Shown here one piece after another: positions 47,366-59,491 of a DNA stretch of 64,000 nucleotides (positions are counted from its first letter, which is position 1; each line of letters opens with the position of its first letter). The position numbers and the translations under genes are program-made. The notes below the pieces were generated by a model, which was not told where the DNA came from, searched no databases, and was given only the letters and a program-made list of their open reading frames with translations. The DNA comes from Punica granatum (lineage: Eukaryota > Streptophyta > Magnoliopsida > Myrtales > Lythraceae): NCBI RefSeq assembly GCF_007655135.1, contig NC_045134.1, forward strand, positions 3,368,982 through 3,432,981, in the 5' to 3' direction.

Positions 47366-47900
47366 AATGGTCTATTTCGACTAGGTTAATGCAATCTTTG
47401 AGTATTAGTCTCTCCAACTTTGTGCACAGCGATAGGTCGGGCGTTTTGGTCAATTGGTTGCACCTCTTGAGGTCTAGAACTTTCAACTCCTTGCACATCT
47501 GCCAAACAACAGAATTCCATATAACAGAAAATTAATGGGAAGAGAGTTGCAAGACAATGTATAAAAGTACTAAACGTGCGAGCTAATTATACCCCGATAT
47601 AGCACCATCCAGTCCAAGTTTCGCTGACAGAACTTTCTGGGAGGTCAAGCACGAGTAGATTCTTCAAATTCAGATTAGTTCCCTGAAATACGTCTGGACA
47701 AGAATGCCAGGAAAGCCATGTCAACTTGGGGAGCTCATGCTCTATATCTCCCAAAAAATTCGGACCAGAGAGACTCTGGAATCTTAGATTGTAGAAATTC
47801 TTCAATTCATGTTTTGTAAGGACGCAATCCTCCGAGAGTTCATTGGATGAAAGACTAAGCATCTCAACATTATCTTTGCCCTGTAAACAGGAAGAAACGA
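47366..47900 (-). pseudogene. TNL fragment: exon 3 and the start of the LRR exon
   Basis: Minus strand 47591-47880 encodes NVEMLSLSSNELSEDCVLTK to SVSETWTGWCYIGV, equivalent to exon 3 of the TNLs at 32.5 and 43.3 kb. Bases 47366-47499 keep only the first ~45 residues of the LRR exon (MCKELKVLDLKRC-type start). TIR, NB-ARC and most LRRs are missing. Confidence 0.85.
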
Positions 47901-48349
47901 GGGATGAGAGAATATGCTGTAACAGTGCTTTCAATTTTTTCGATGGACTGCAACAATACAAATTCAGATGAAACTGATGAAGATTTAGGTGATTCAAATT
48001 GGATCCCCTAACAATGCTTTATTATTTCGTTGAACTGGGAATATAACACGTTACTTCCTCTCTTCTAATGCATCAATGTCGACTCAGATACTAAATTTAA
48101 GGAAAATTCTAGTCAAAGAGACCATTGTACAGAAAACTATATTGGTTCAGCACTCTTGGCAGTTGACTTCCTCGAGATATGTGCTCAGCTAATACATATT
48201 GACTGAGGATTAGCTTGTTTTATTTAATTAATATAATAAAGAAAAACAGATCCAAAATGCACAGCAATGTTCTGTGATTGGTTCTGGAAAATAATAATTA
48301 ATTAATCGCGTTCACTCTGTCTAAGAGAAACTTCTCTCCGGTTTTATGT
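47901..48349. other. Spacer ending in a TNL promoter copy
   Basis: No gene is recognised in 47901-48200. Bases 48230-48349 match 36010-36130, upstream of the full-length TNL (TTCTGTGATTGGTTCTGG, AGAAACTTCTCTC). The match stops at about 48349. Confidence 0.6.
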
Positions 48350-48701
48350 CTTAGCCCGTCCTCTAGGCACCTTTGGAAGGCAGGGAGTGTGACAATGTAC
48401 ACGCTTCCCTTTACTCCATAGGGCCTTCTCATCAGTTGCACGGTTCGGTGGCCCGAAATTGACTTGGCTTCGCCAAAAGGCCTCATCTCTAGAAGCCCGG
48501 CTCACGAGGCGTCCCTCTCGCAGTAGGGTTCCAGACCTCGCCTCGCTCTTGTGACATGCTATCTTTCCCCTCTTCATTCCAAGTAAAGGGTGAGTCCCAT
48601 GCGTCAGTTTGTGGATCGCGGTCTCACGCACTAATCCCTACAGGTGCCCGTAGTAGGCCGGCCACCCTACCTAAACCAATCATCGTATCGGTCCCTAGGC
48701 C
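48350..48701. other. GC-rich filler block at a rearrangement junction, possibly organellar
   Basis: About 350 bases of higher GC content are inserted between the TNL promoter copy and a MED15 fragment and match neither neighbour. Long open frames exist on the minus strand (PFGEAKSISGHRTVQLMRRP). The style recalls plant mitochondrial DNA, but that origin is not demonstrated. Clean borders with two unrelated duplicated segments suggest capture during break repair. Confidence 0.4.
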
Positions 48702-48860
48702 TCAACCCCTTCTGCCACAGCAGCCACAGCAGTTGGATCGACGTCCTCATCACTAATATTGACGACTGTGTCTATAAGCCATTGGTTTATTTCCCTGATC
48801 TCTTCCTTAAGGACATGGTTCGCCTGAACAAGATTGCACGCCTGTATCAGATTCGATCTT
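48702..48860 (-). pseudogene. MED15: MED15 fragment, copy 3
   Basis: Carries the DISDEDVDPTA-type exon on the minus strand (matches 42385-42540 and 46800-46945), truncated on both sides. It lies 3' of the chimeric gene at 49.3-51.2 kb, in normal MED15 exon order, so it may be the remaining downstream part of that MED15 copy. Confidence 0.7.
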
Positions 48861-49293
48861 TACAAGAATCTATATGGAGTAATACGACCAAACAAAAGTT
48901 TATCAAATCAGCAGATGGAGAAAAAAATGGGAGCTCGCAAGTAAATCATGAGCCTCATTCTTTTTTCTTTTTATTGTTGTTTTGTTTTATTTATTTATTT
49001 TGTTTGCCGAAAGAAGAAAATACATTATTACTGATGTAAAAAAGGCAGGGAAGATGTTTGCTTGCAGAATGTAGTGTTCCGACCATAAATCAAAACGAGA
49101 AGAAAGAGTCCCGGCTTGAGAAATAGCAGCTTGTATCTAGGGGGATGGACAAGACAAATTTTCTGAACTTTCATGATTCTTTTTATATAAACTAAGAAAT
49201 AAATGCTAGCTGAACTCGGAATGAAATTAATGTTACAGAGGAAGCAGAAAGCTGTTCTTTATTTTCCTTATATTGTTGACCAACGTGAGGCTG

Positions 49294-51196
49294 TCACTGT
49301 TGAGGCTGCACTGAGGGCATATGATGCGGTGGAAGTTGCCCTTGCTGCCTTCTGGGCCTGTTAGTATTTAAGAATTGCACTATCTGCTTCTCATAAGAGG
49401 GCAGCTTCTCCTTGAGGCCTGGATATATTTCACTTTTGGGAACTTGCAGCATAGCAATAAGGCGCTCCAACATTACTTTGAAGAGTATCAGCTTTTCAAG
49501 CTGCTCCGACCTCGGATGCTGAGGAAGAGAATCATGCTGCCAGGACCAAATAAAATTACTATGTTGTCAAAATTATATAGGGTTAACTTTCTCGCAAAAG
49601 TTTTAACCCTAAGGAGTACACCTTGCCCAGCAAAATAAGCTAAAGTATACAAAGTGTCTGTACCTGCTGCAGCTTCGTAGCAATTTTCTGGTACATCTCA
49701 TTTAAGTCTTGCAAATAAAAATCCTTCAAAGATTTGATCTGCCACAAGAAAAATCATAACATGATCAATTGCTGAACCTTTCGACAATCACCAGTAAGCA
49801 CTTGCGAGAACTCCTCAAGATTACAGTAATGTCAATGAACTAGCACATATTAGATATAATGCTCAAAGCTAAATCTCTTTTAACAGACGACATCTCACCC
49901 CAAAGACTCATGAGAAAATTGCGAACTTATATGATTTACTTTTTCTTGTTTGAAGTCCCTCAGCCCTCCCTTTCATATATTCAGGCACAAAATTAAACTG
50001 TACTAACGCGTCGCACTCCACCAAAACCCCTCAAATGAAGAAAAGCATCTTCTCCATTTCAATAACAACAGGCAACACACATAAAGTGAAAAGAGTGAGC
50101 CTGCAGTGTACCCTCTGATAAATCTCCTCTTGCCAGTCACCTCCATTCGCTTGGCCTGCCTGAGCAGTGGAATAAAGAGGCACTACAAAAGAAAGATGGA
50201 ATATAACTTGCTTCATATAGATATGAAATTTATAGTCTAGAATAGATTGCAAAAATTACTATAGAAAGTAGAACCAATAGAGAGGAAAGACATACTCGAT
50301 GATGCCTCTGCAAGGCCTCTCTGATTTCGGTAAAGCTGGTTTTGTTGGTCCATCATATTTTGGGTGGGTTGAAGCACCGAACCTGATGCTTGTAGTCTTT
50401 GCTGCATATCTCTTTGTAGCGAAGATTGTTGCTGCCGTAAGCAATTGTGCCCGAACACCCGACACTTCGAGCACTTTTCAGGAACCCATGGGATACTCAC
50501 AGAGATTCCAACTACAAAATCATCACCGCAATCTAGCATAATCTCTGCAGGTATCTCATCCTCAAAATCGATCTCAACACATACTTTAGCAAAGTCCAAA
50601 TGAGTTTGTTGAGCAGTTCCCTTGTCCATGTATAGAGGCTTCCCCACCACACTAGCAATATAACTGATGCCTGTGCAGTCGTAGAGGTGCATAGGGATGT
50701 TACGCAAAATCACCCAGACCGGGATTTTCCGAAAATCAGCCTTACCTACCGACAACTCAGTGCACCATCTCTGTAGAATCAATGGTATATGTCCCACATG
50801 CCACGGACCTGATTCCAGCACCCAATTAAGGGTTTCTCCATCGGAGAATTTAAAAATATAGAGCTGACCTCTTGTAGATACCCGCACAGTGTTTTCCCAA
50901 AGCATATTAACGGTGGAGGTAACTTGCTTGAAATCAGGAGTAGAGCCAACGAACCAGCCAATCAAGCAGTTTTGCCATTGATTCTTCCCCCTTTCGATCA
51001 CTTCCCTTGGTGGCTTAGCTATTTTCCTTCCACCAACTTCGACAGGAGAATGAAAAACCAGAGATTGAGAGCATCCAGATCCGAACAGATTTGTCCAGCT
51101 TTTAGTTCCATTGCCTACCTTGTCGCCCGAAATTGAGCTCCAGATGCAATTTACATGAAGATTTGGAGCAGTTTCCGATGATTGATGACCCGCCAT
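49294..51196 (-). CDS. Chimeric gene: DUF4283/zinc-knuckle domain fused to MED15 mid-region
   Basis: Predicted exons: 50296-51196, 50112-50182, 49664-49738 and 49294-49536. All have GT-AG borders and matching phases, for 429 residues. Residues ~1-240 are a DUF4283 domain with a terminal zinc knuckle (ESGPWHVGHIPLILQRW; CSKCRVFGHNC), as in ORF1-like proteins of plant LINE retrotransposons. Without a break, the same exon continues as MED15 sequence: SSLQRDMQQRLQASG, MMDQQNQLYRNQRGLAEASS. The next exons read QANGGDWQEEIYQR, IKSLKDFYLQDLNEMYQKIA and SEQLEKLILFKVMLERLIAM, then KLPSYEKQIVQFLNTNRP. A TGA stop lies within the Gln-rich region. Each MED15 exon boundary looks ancestral. It has no KIX domain and no MED15 C-terminus. 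No lesion is seen. Whether it is expressed is unknown; a role in DNA or RNA binding plus Mediator contact is speculative. Confidence 0.72.
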
Positions 51197-54100
51197 GGTG
51201 GCTGGAGAAGCCGGAAACCTACCGGAAATTCGAACCGAAAATAAGAAACCAAGCTGTCTCGCTTTACCATATAATTTTTTTTATCAATAATTATGCAATA
51301 GAATATATATTATATATTTGCATATATCCCAGCAGAATATATACAAGAGAATAAAATATGCAGTAGACTATATACATTAGCTTTTATTTAAGAAAATATT
51401 TATATGGTAAAAATCGAATTGTCATTCATATATAATGTAACAACGGACCCATATATAGATTATGCAATAGAATATATAGGTTATATATACATTGCCCAAT
51501 ATATGGATTATACACAACAGAATTAGCCCAACTATATGACTTAGTTATAGTAAATTTTCATATTTGATGTTATTTTAATAAATATGTATATGTATATATA
51601 TCTTATCCCGTAAGTCGTCAATATATAAATGGCAACAAAATGTATAATAGTTAATGGATACATGCTTATTACGTTATTACATATATATTACTATATAATT
51701 TAAATATTATGTTTCATTTTCTCAAATTTGGATTCTCTCTTTTCGGTTGTCTATATATATATATATATGTCTACTGTTGCTTCAATTCTACAACAAGCAA
51801 CGATCCGTATGAAAGGCATTCTCCTATTTCTTATTTTGAGACGAATGTCACATGTGGTACCTGCTCGAGATTAAGTGGCAGAGGATCCGACCCTCAATTG
51901 CTACCCCTTAATGTGCGACTTCTTTACATAAGAATAGTTTTTTTTTTTTATTTCGTTAGGGGTTTTGAGTTGGTAGTTTAAATTTTCTTTTGGGGTTTAA
52001 TTTGTTGAGGTATCAATCACTTTAGTTGTTAATTATTCTTTTATATTTCATCAAGGGTATTGAGTCGGTAGTTTAAATTTTCTTTTGGGATTTTGTTAAG
52101 GTATCAAGCACTTTAGTGTTTTAATTATTCTTATATATTTTACCTCAAATAATTACTTTTCTATAGAATTGTTGCATTACTAGTCCTTTTGCCGTTCATT
52201 TTAATATATTTTTTATATTCGTTTTATTTCGAAATTCTAATTTCTCTATAAGATTAATAAAATTTCATAATTATTACTTATTTTAAATTTCAAACAATAA
52301 TTATTCAGATTTTTTATTAAAAATTACAATAACTTAAATAGTACAATAATAATTTTGCATTTCTAATTTTGAACTAATCTTTGATTTTGTTATTTGTCAA
52401 ATGATTAATTACAATACTTTATTTTTTATTAGTTTTATTTTCTTATTTTACGCAAATTGAGTATTCTAATCCTCTTTAATATGTCCTTATATAATAGAAA
52501 ATGTAGTTAGTTTCACTATATAATATTGGTTGTATCTTAAAAATTACTATCATATATATTAACACAAATATATGTTCTTTGTTTTTATAAGACTTGTTCA
52601 TTGTACCTTAAAAATCATTATATTATTAATTATTATTTTATTTATTTTATTTAGTATGAAGTTTCGAATTAAATTATGAAATTTAGCTTTCTTACATTAT
52701 CAAGAACATTTATTACGAACATTTATTACAAGAGCAGTCTATTTTCCAATATAAATTATTAAATTATGAAATTTAGTTTAGTTATAATATTGGGAACATT
52801 TATTACAACTGTAGTTATTTTACTATTTTTTATTTAGTGTAACATACTCACTATAATATTTAATTTATGAAATTCAGGTTTTCATAGTCGTAGTTTGGTT
52901 TACTAATTTTACTTACATATAGATTTTCAATCTCGTGCATTGCACGGGTTTTATTTACATATGATAATTATTCACAATTTCTAAAGATGAATTGCTTTCT
53001 TATGAGCCATAAGAATTCTCAATAATTGATTTCAATTTTTGAAGAAATAATGTCTAATATGTAATTTCATCAATTTAGTGACAATAATTTTGTGGTTGAT
53101 TCTCATGTTTAATTTACTTTGTGTTAATATTATCCGAGATCATTATACATATTTGTTTCAAATATAGAAACTTGATTTTGTAATTTTTTTTATTATATTT
53201 TTTAATAGTATATCGTGATGTTCTCAATAAGTGAATTTTTTAATAGTATATTTTTTAATAGTTTATATTTCAATCCTAAATATGGACTTGTATATAGGTA
53301 ATATGTGAAATTTGTTGTAAGATATACTTATTTTTATTAATATAAATTAATTACAATAATATGTTGATAGCATTTATTAAAGACATTTACTATTTGGTGT
53401 AGTTTGTTTTACTATAAATATATAGACAGATAGATAGATTTTTTTATTGTATTTAAGTTTTTATACTATCTAACATAATAAGGGACGTATTATAAATTTT
53501 GATATTCAAACATGATCATCAATTTCGTATATAAAATGCATATATTGTTCTAATAGTATTGAAAAAGTCCAATACAATTTTTTTTGTTCATAGTTAGAAT
53601 TTCTTAATATTATAAGCCTTTTCGGTAAAATTTCATTGACTTTAATGATTCATTTTTACTTACTTTCAATAAAATCATGGTATTATAGTAGTATTTTGAT
53701 GTTTCAAATTATATTATTTTGTAATTTTAGTATTCCATAATTTCTAATTGTAGTTCGCAAGATATTTAGGTGTCGATGTTATAATTTTTTTATTAATCTT
53801 TGTTTATAAATTTTCTTTTTTTCATAATTTTTAATTGCAGTTAGTAACACAATCTATTGCATTTATTATGCACCCACCCATACATTGTATTTCATTTATT
53901 ATGCATTTACAATTGTAGTTGTTTCACTATTTTTTATTTAGTATAACATATTCAGTATAATACTTAGTTTATGAAATTTTTCTATAGTTGTAGTTTGGTT
54001 TGCTATTTTTTACTTAATTATTGATTTTCAATTCCGTGAGTCAGGTTTTATTTACATATGGTAATTATTTTTTTGACAAAATATGGTAATTATTCACAAT

Positions 54101-54840
54101 CTCTAATGATGAATTACTTTCTTATGAAAAGTAAGAATTCTCAATAATTAATCAATTTAATAAATTTAGTGACAATAATTATGTGACTGATTCTTATCTT
54201 TAATTTGCTTTGTGTTAATATATTTGTGTTAATAATATAAGATATCATTTTATATATTTGTTTCAAATATAGAAACCTGAGCTTGAAATTTTTTATTATT
54301 ATATTTTCTAATAGTATATCTTGTCTCATTTAAAATACTTAAATTTACGTGTCTATATTATATAATTTTTATAATTATTCTTCGTTTTTAAATTTTCTTT
54401 TTTCCATGATTTTTAATTGTAGTTATTAAGACATCCTATTGCATTTATTATGCACCCACTTATGCATCCAAGTAAATTTTACTAATATATAAATTATGAA
54501 ATTTAGTTTAATTAAAATATTGAGAATATTTATTACGGACACTTATTACAATTGTGGTTGTTTTACTATTTTTTATTTAGTATAACATATTCACTATAAT
54601 ATTTAATTTATGAATTTTTTTTATAGTCGTAGTTTGTTTTGCTATTTTTTACTTACATATAGATTTTCAATCACGTGAGTTACACGGGTTTTATTTACAT
54701 ATGGTAATTATTTCTTTTTTGGTAAAATATGGTAATTACTCATAATCTCTAAAAATGAATTACTTTCTTATGAACTGTGAGAATTCTCAATAATTAATTT
54801 CTATTTTTGAAGAAATAATTTCTAATCTATTAGAGTTTAG
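51197..54840. repeat. Very AT-rich block with dispersed internal repeats
   Basis: The first part (51265-51500) resembles the Helitron interior at 26040-26200 (AATATGCAGTAGACTATATACATTA-like words). Further right, a ~240-bp unit recurs three times, at about 52850, 53945 and 54590. Its landmarks are TAGTCGTAGTTTG, GATTTTCAAT, CACGGGTTTTATTTACATATG, GGTAATTA and AGAATTCTCAATAATT. The TGCATTGCACGGG word of the first copy is a small palindrome. No gene is recognised; probably nested, decayed transposon DNA. Confidence 0.65.
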
Positions 54841-56579
54841 ACTAATTTAGACTAAATCCACTGCGCACTCTCATCTTCAATATTAGCACCCCAAGAGAAC
54901 TTACCTGAAAAACATGAAATTTGGAATGGATTGAGCTCGACAACCCAAGGAGTAATCACACCTACACTAGCCAAGTCTACGCATGGGTTCAATATCCAAA
55001 GATAACAATAAACATAACACTAATCATCCCTAGCCTCTTCTTAGAGCCAAGGTTCACGAATCAACCGAAACCTCGTTCAGAAACATATCACATATCATAC
55101 TTATATGATCAAAATCGATAATCATCATAACAAAATACATGCGTGCCTCAAGACATCGACATGGCCATGACAATGAATTTAAAAGATCGTATACATCCAT
55201 TTCAAAAACACTAACTTAGGATAGATTACTCACCTTGCACTACTCGCTCGAAAATCCGACACTTACATAGGGTGAGTACCTTACTACTTTCTCATAATCT
55301 CTCTAATTTTCTCCGTCTCTCTATTTCTCTCCCTCACTGTGATGTCGTTAGATTTTCTTTTCGGCAGTAAGAAAATGATGACTATTTATAGAGAGTGTCA
55401 AAGGGACGGTTTACTGGGAGAAATCAATGCACCAAAGAGATTTATGGAATAAAAAAAATAGATGGTCAAAGGTTATTTTACTAAAATTCAATTAAATAAG
55501 GAAAAATTATTGTAAACACAACAATTCCTTCCTATTGGATGTTTTAAGACCAGCTATTGAAACATAAAAGAACAATTTATAAAACATGGCAATTAAGAGG
55601 GGAAACGGCTGAGGAAGTGAATCGGAGAAAATGTCTATATTTGCACCCAAACCAATTTAACAAATAAACGTCATCATAATTAATAATAGAAGATATGAAT
55701 ACATTTACGGAAATAAGATGAATGACTTTTAGAGGATAATTGAGAAACGGAAGGTAATAGGGAGGAAATGCCTTTATTGCTTATATAACCATATAGAAAC
55801 AATATTTTCAATTAATTAGAAATAAATTCCAAATATAATACATTTATTAAACCAATGGACTTATGCAATGAAATCTTGTTTGTTACTATTCTCCAAACAA
55901 GAACGTCGTCGATCAAAACATCTATATTTATAAGTAACTGAAAAAGAAAATATATCTTTCTAATTTAATTACGATAATTTACTCATAAAACGAGTAATTG
56001 CTCCAAATTTATTATAGCCGACGGAACACACACAAGTAGCAGGAGGAGGAATGAAGCTACTACATGACTTTTCTGTTACGTAGTTGAGATCACGGTCGAC
56101 TTTGACTGACTAAATGAATGAAATGAATCAAATCCCAATTATTACCACACAAATTGAGAATCCTACCATTAAGATATGGCCTCGCCTCTTGTTTCCAGTT
56201 ATGGACAATGAATTTTGAATCGGAGAAATCCCCTACCTATTAATTCTCATGCATCTAGATTTCGGAACTTAACTAAAGAACCGTGTGTAATCGACGTATG
56301 TCGGAATTTTTAGTATTCACATATTCAAAGAGATTGGTGTCCCATATGCTGCACCCGAAAACGATAACTTTATTCACAGGAAAGAGATTCAATGTATTGG
56401 ACCGACTTCATTAAAGTCCATTACAAGAACAGGGTATATGTTGTCATATATTAATAGCACTGGCACATTCGAAAAACGCTGGAATAGTTTATCATCATGA
56501 TTTTTCACGATATCTCACATTGCAATTCCTTTATCATGTCCATTAGCCGATAATCATATTAGAAAGATCTAATTGATTT
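54841..56579. other. Gene-free sequence, possibly retroelement-derived
   Basis: Bases 54841-55420 show a CT-rich stretch (CTCCGTCTCTCTATTTCTCTC) and a TATA-like GACTATTTATAGAGAG, read right to left or as a decayed LTR. I cannot define ends. 55420-56579 holds nothing recognisable. Confidence 0.3.
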
Positions 56580-57310
56580 TGGCGTGTCAGTTGTCAATCG
56601 TCTGCCAGTGGCTCTTGTTGGCCGCATCACTTCATTGTTAAGAAGGCTGTATCAGATCTCAGCATGAAGCCATAACAGGATTCAAACCCATGATGAATCT
56701 ACAGATAGTAACCCGAACACGATCCAGGACCGGGTTTAGGTCAAAGTCGGCAAAAGTTGGACCAGTTCTAAGGATAATTGTGTTATCATAGACGAGGTTG
56801 AAAACATGAAATGAAAAATCTACCCCCCATCTCCATTGGTCTGTTGCTCTCTACTCACTTTTAAACTATCCTAGCGTTGCATAACTGAATAGTAACGGAG
56901 TGATGCAATATCCGGTGGCCTTTGTTCAATCGGAGCGGTTAATGACTTTTACAAGCTGACTAAACAAAGCGGAAGACTATTTGCATGGTGTGGACATAGA
57001 TCCTAGCTGATGCTGCTAGTCAATGAGCTCAGGTTGGTGTTTTGGCCTGAATGAAAAGATGACTCCTGCCACCGGAAAGCAATAGAATTATCCGAACAAA
57101 CTCAACCAAAGACGACATGTGACTCGCATCACAACAATCTCTGTAAATTCTTTTCTTCTCATCCATTGTGCAGAAAAATTATTCACATTCACTGAAGACA
57201 AGCTTAATCTATTCAAACATAATACGCAAATGCTGCAACATTAGGACAAAACAAACATAATTTTTATCCTTTCATTACTTCAGTTGCGAGCCGAGTGACG
57301 AGCAGCAGCC
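56580..57310. repeat. Segmental repeat A, copy 3 (diverged)
   Basis: Matches 39640-40620 and 62340-63060: AAGGCTGTATCAGATCTCAG, CATGAAGCCATAACAGG, ACAAACTCAACCAAA, ATTACTTCAGTTGCGAG. At 57310 it ends where the other copies enter DUF4220 relic sequence, and unrelated DNA follows. It lacks the MITE found at 40062. Confidence 0.8.
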
Positions 57311-57611
57311 GTTCAGTGTTCACCAGCTATAAAGGAGCAAAAAGTTTACGATTTTATGAAAAATTAAAAAATTGGTAAATCTGGGAATAAAATAAAACTT
57401 TGTGATTTTATGAGAAAAAATGACAGCTCATATTCCATTTGCCATGTTAGTGTTACGGACGGACCCTTCTAACCTCGAAGATGATCAAGGGAGACCGAAG
57501 TTGCTAAGGCTTGCCAAGGAATGCATGCAATGTAGTCTTCTAGAGAGCCTCGGTCCCCGAATCTTCTAAAAGTCTCCCGATTCTTCTGTAATTAATGTCG
57601 GTAGTTGAGAT

Positions 57612-59254
57612 CATGATTTTCAGAATCGTGATTCGAATCGTAGAATCTTATGATTCTATGATTCAAAGAGAGTCATACGATTCCAATTCAGGAGGGTGAA
57701 TCGGAAAATGCACAATTGGAAGTGAATCGGGCCATGAATTGCGGAATCGTGGAATCGGGCCGATTCTGCGATTTCGGATTCAGCCCAGACTCGGGCGAAG
57801 CCCAGGCCTCATTCCAGCCCTCGGGCGAAAGGCAAGCCAGAGTCGGACCGAAGCCCAGCCCATTGGCCCTGAGCCCGACAGATTCCCCCCGGTCCTTTTC
57901 CCTTTCTTCTCCGGCACTCTCTTTCTCTCCGACATTTCTGTGCCCTAACCTACCCTTGTCTCCGAGTCTCCGACTTCCGCTTCCGTAGTTGCTTGCCCTG
58001 CGCCTCTGCCTCTGCCCAGTGCCCAAGCTTCGACCGCCGATGGAGGGAGGTTGCGACACGCTGAACATCATGTGCGAGGCCTGCGGCAACGTGGGCTTCG
58101 CCGACGGCTCCGACGGTTTCTTCTATTGCCCCCGATGCAGCTCCTAGGCTGACGATATCATTGACACTGGGGTCGTCGACGAGGACTTCGTCGAGAACTC
58201 CAACCGCGACGCCCTCTACCACGCCAGCCACCACCGCCAAGCCACCCTTGCCTCCGCTGTCAAGTACGAGTCTCTCGCCTCCCAATCCTAGCTCTGGACT
58301 GCCCTAACCCTAAGCCCCAAATCCCCCAAGAAGGAGAAGCAGCAGGACGATGCCTATGATCCCTACCCTTCCCCTGCCGCTGACGTCTTCGGCTCCATGG
58401 GTCCTGTGACGCCAGACGACTTCGCCCCCTCGATGGGGTCCAGGGCTCTGAGCCGTGAGGATTGGGTATATGATGGGATTGCAGCTTATGGTGCAGCTTC
58501 AGTGCGAGGCTCTGGTGAAGGAGTGTGGTGCGAATCCGCTGGTTGGTCGGATCTGTGGCCCAATCCGCTCCTATTTCTCAATAAATAAGCTCATTTTATC
58601 ATGTGGATTTCTGATACAGTGATACCATCATCTTACTTCTAGTTTCTTGCACTTTCTTGTTCGGAAGAAATGTTGTATGAACCTGTATCAAATTGATTTC
58701 TGATTGATACTATCAATCGATAACAGGCGATTTCTGATACAACTTGTATCCACTGTTGTTAAAGGATATACTCAGGGTATTAACAGGTTATGCCATTATA
58801 GTTATTGCCTAATTGAGCTCTTGGCTCTTACAACATATGGTGACATATTTAGTATGATATTAGTAACTATAGACACCAGCAGCCGCCCAAAAGAAATATT
58901 GCATACCTGGAAGTTAGAGAGTTGTGCACAACTGAACTGGTCAAAGAGAGATGAGCAGTTTAACCTCTACTTTGAAATTTATTGCAGGGAAACGACATAA
59001 AACTTGTTGAGCAAAGGGCATAGTATAGAAATACTTCTTATTAAGCCACACCACCAGGAATTTTATCATTTTATGACTTATTGTTGATTTATTAGTTTGT
59101 GATTTTTATTTGAATGAATAAGGATTGATTTTTTTTGCTTAGGAAAGTATGCTATATATATATGTTATTTTTTTAATTACACAATTCGAATCGCGATTTA
59201 CGATTTTACGGCCCTCGACTGATTTTAGGTAGAATCGCGATTCTGAAAACCTTG
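57612..59254 (+). mobile_element. hAT-like element that captured a TAF1B gene fragment
   Basis: Ends are inverted repeats: CATGATTTTCAGAATCGTGATTC at the left pairs with the complement of GAATCGCGATTCTGAAAACCTTG at the right, with three mismatches in 23. The element is flanked by GTTGAGAT at 57604-57611 and 59255-59262, an 8-bp duplication as for hAT transposons. Interior: GC-rich leader-like sequence and part of a TAF1B coding region (58040-58575), then AT-rich filler. No transposase is seen, so it is non-autonomous. It is inserted within an LTR. Confidence 0.85.
58040..58575 (+). pseudogene. TAF1B: Captured N-terminal fragment of TAF1B (Pol I initiation factor)
   Basis: TAF1B/Rrn7-type proteins recruit RNA polymerase I through a zinc ribbon and a TFIIB-like fold. 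From ATG 58040 the frame reads CEACGNVGFADGSDGFFYCP then RCSS, a CX2C...CX2C zinc ribbon. An in-frame TAG at 58145 sits where the family has Gln before ADDIIDTGV. Then come DEDFVENSN and a second stop near 58290. A frameshift near 58470 precedes MMGLQLMVQLQCEALVKECG and ANPLVG. The copy stops soon after and the rest of the gene is absent. The fragment lies wholly inside the hAT element, with its 5' leader probably included. Confidence 0.78.
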
Positions 59255-59491
59255 GTTGAGATAACTGTATTTATACCGGCAGATGGTAGAAGTAGTTGGA
59301 TGTACATTAAATGCCGAGTGCCTATATAAGGGTTTTACCTCTTCATTTGTACACACACTAGAAAAACAATACAAGTATTTTCCTCCAGAGCTTCTCTCTC
59401 TAGAAGTTCTGGTAAGCGAAAGGCTGCCTAGAATAACAATTCTAGGGCCGTACGGATAGGAAACGCTAGATAAAATAGTAAGCATGTGACA

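Noticed and set aside
51709..51981. 90-codon plus-strand frame in AT-rich DNA
   Set aside because: Runs through a (TA)n tract encoding a Tyr/Ile repeat; no family and no splice context.
57688..58285. Minus-strand frames of 133 and 111 codons
   Set aside because: They are the GC-rich antisense of the captured TAF1B fragment and its leader.
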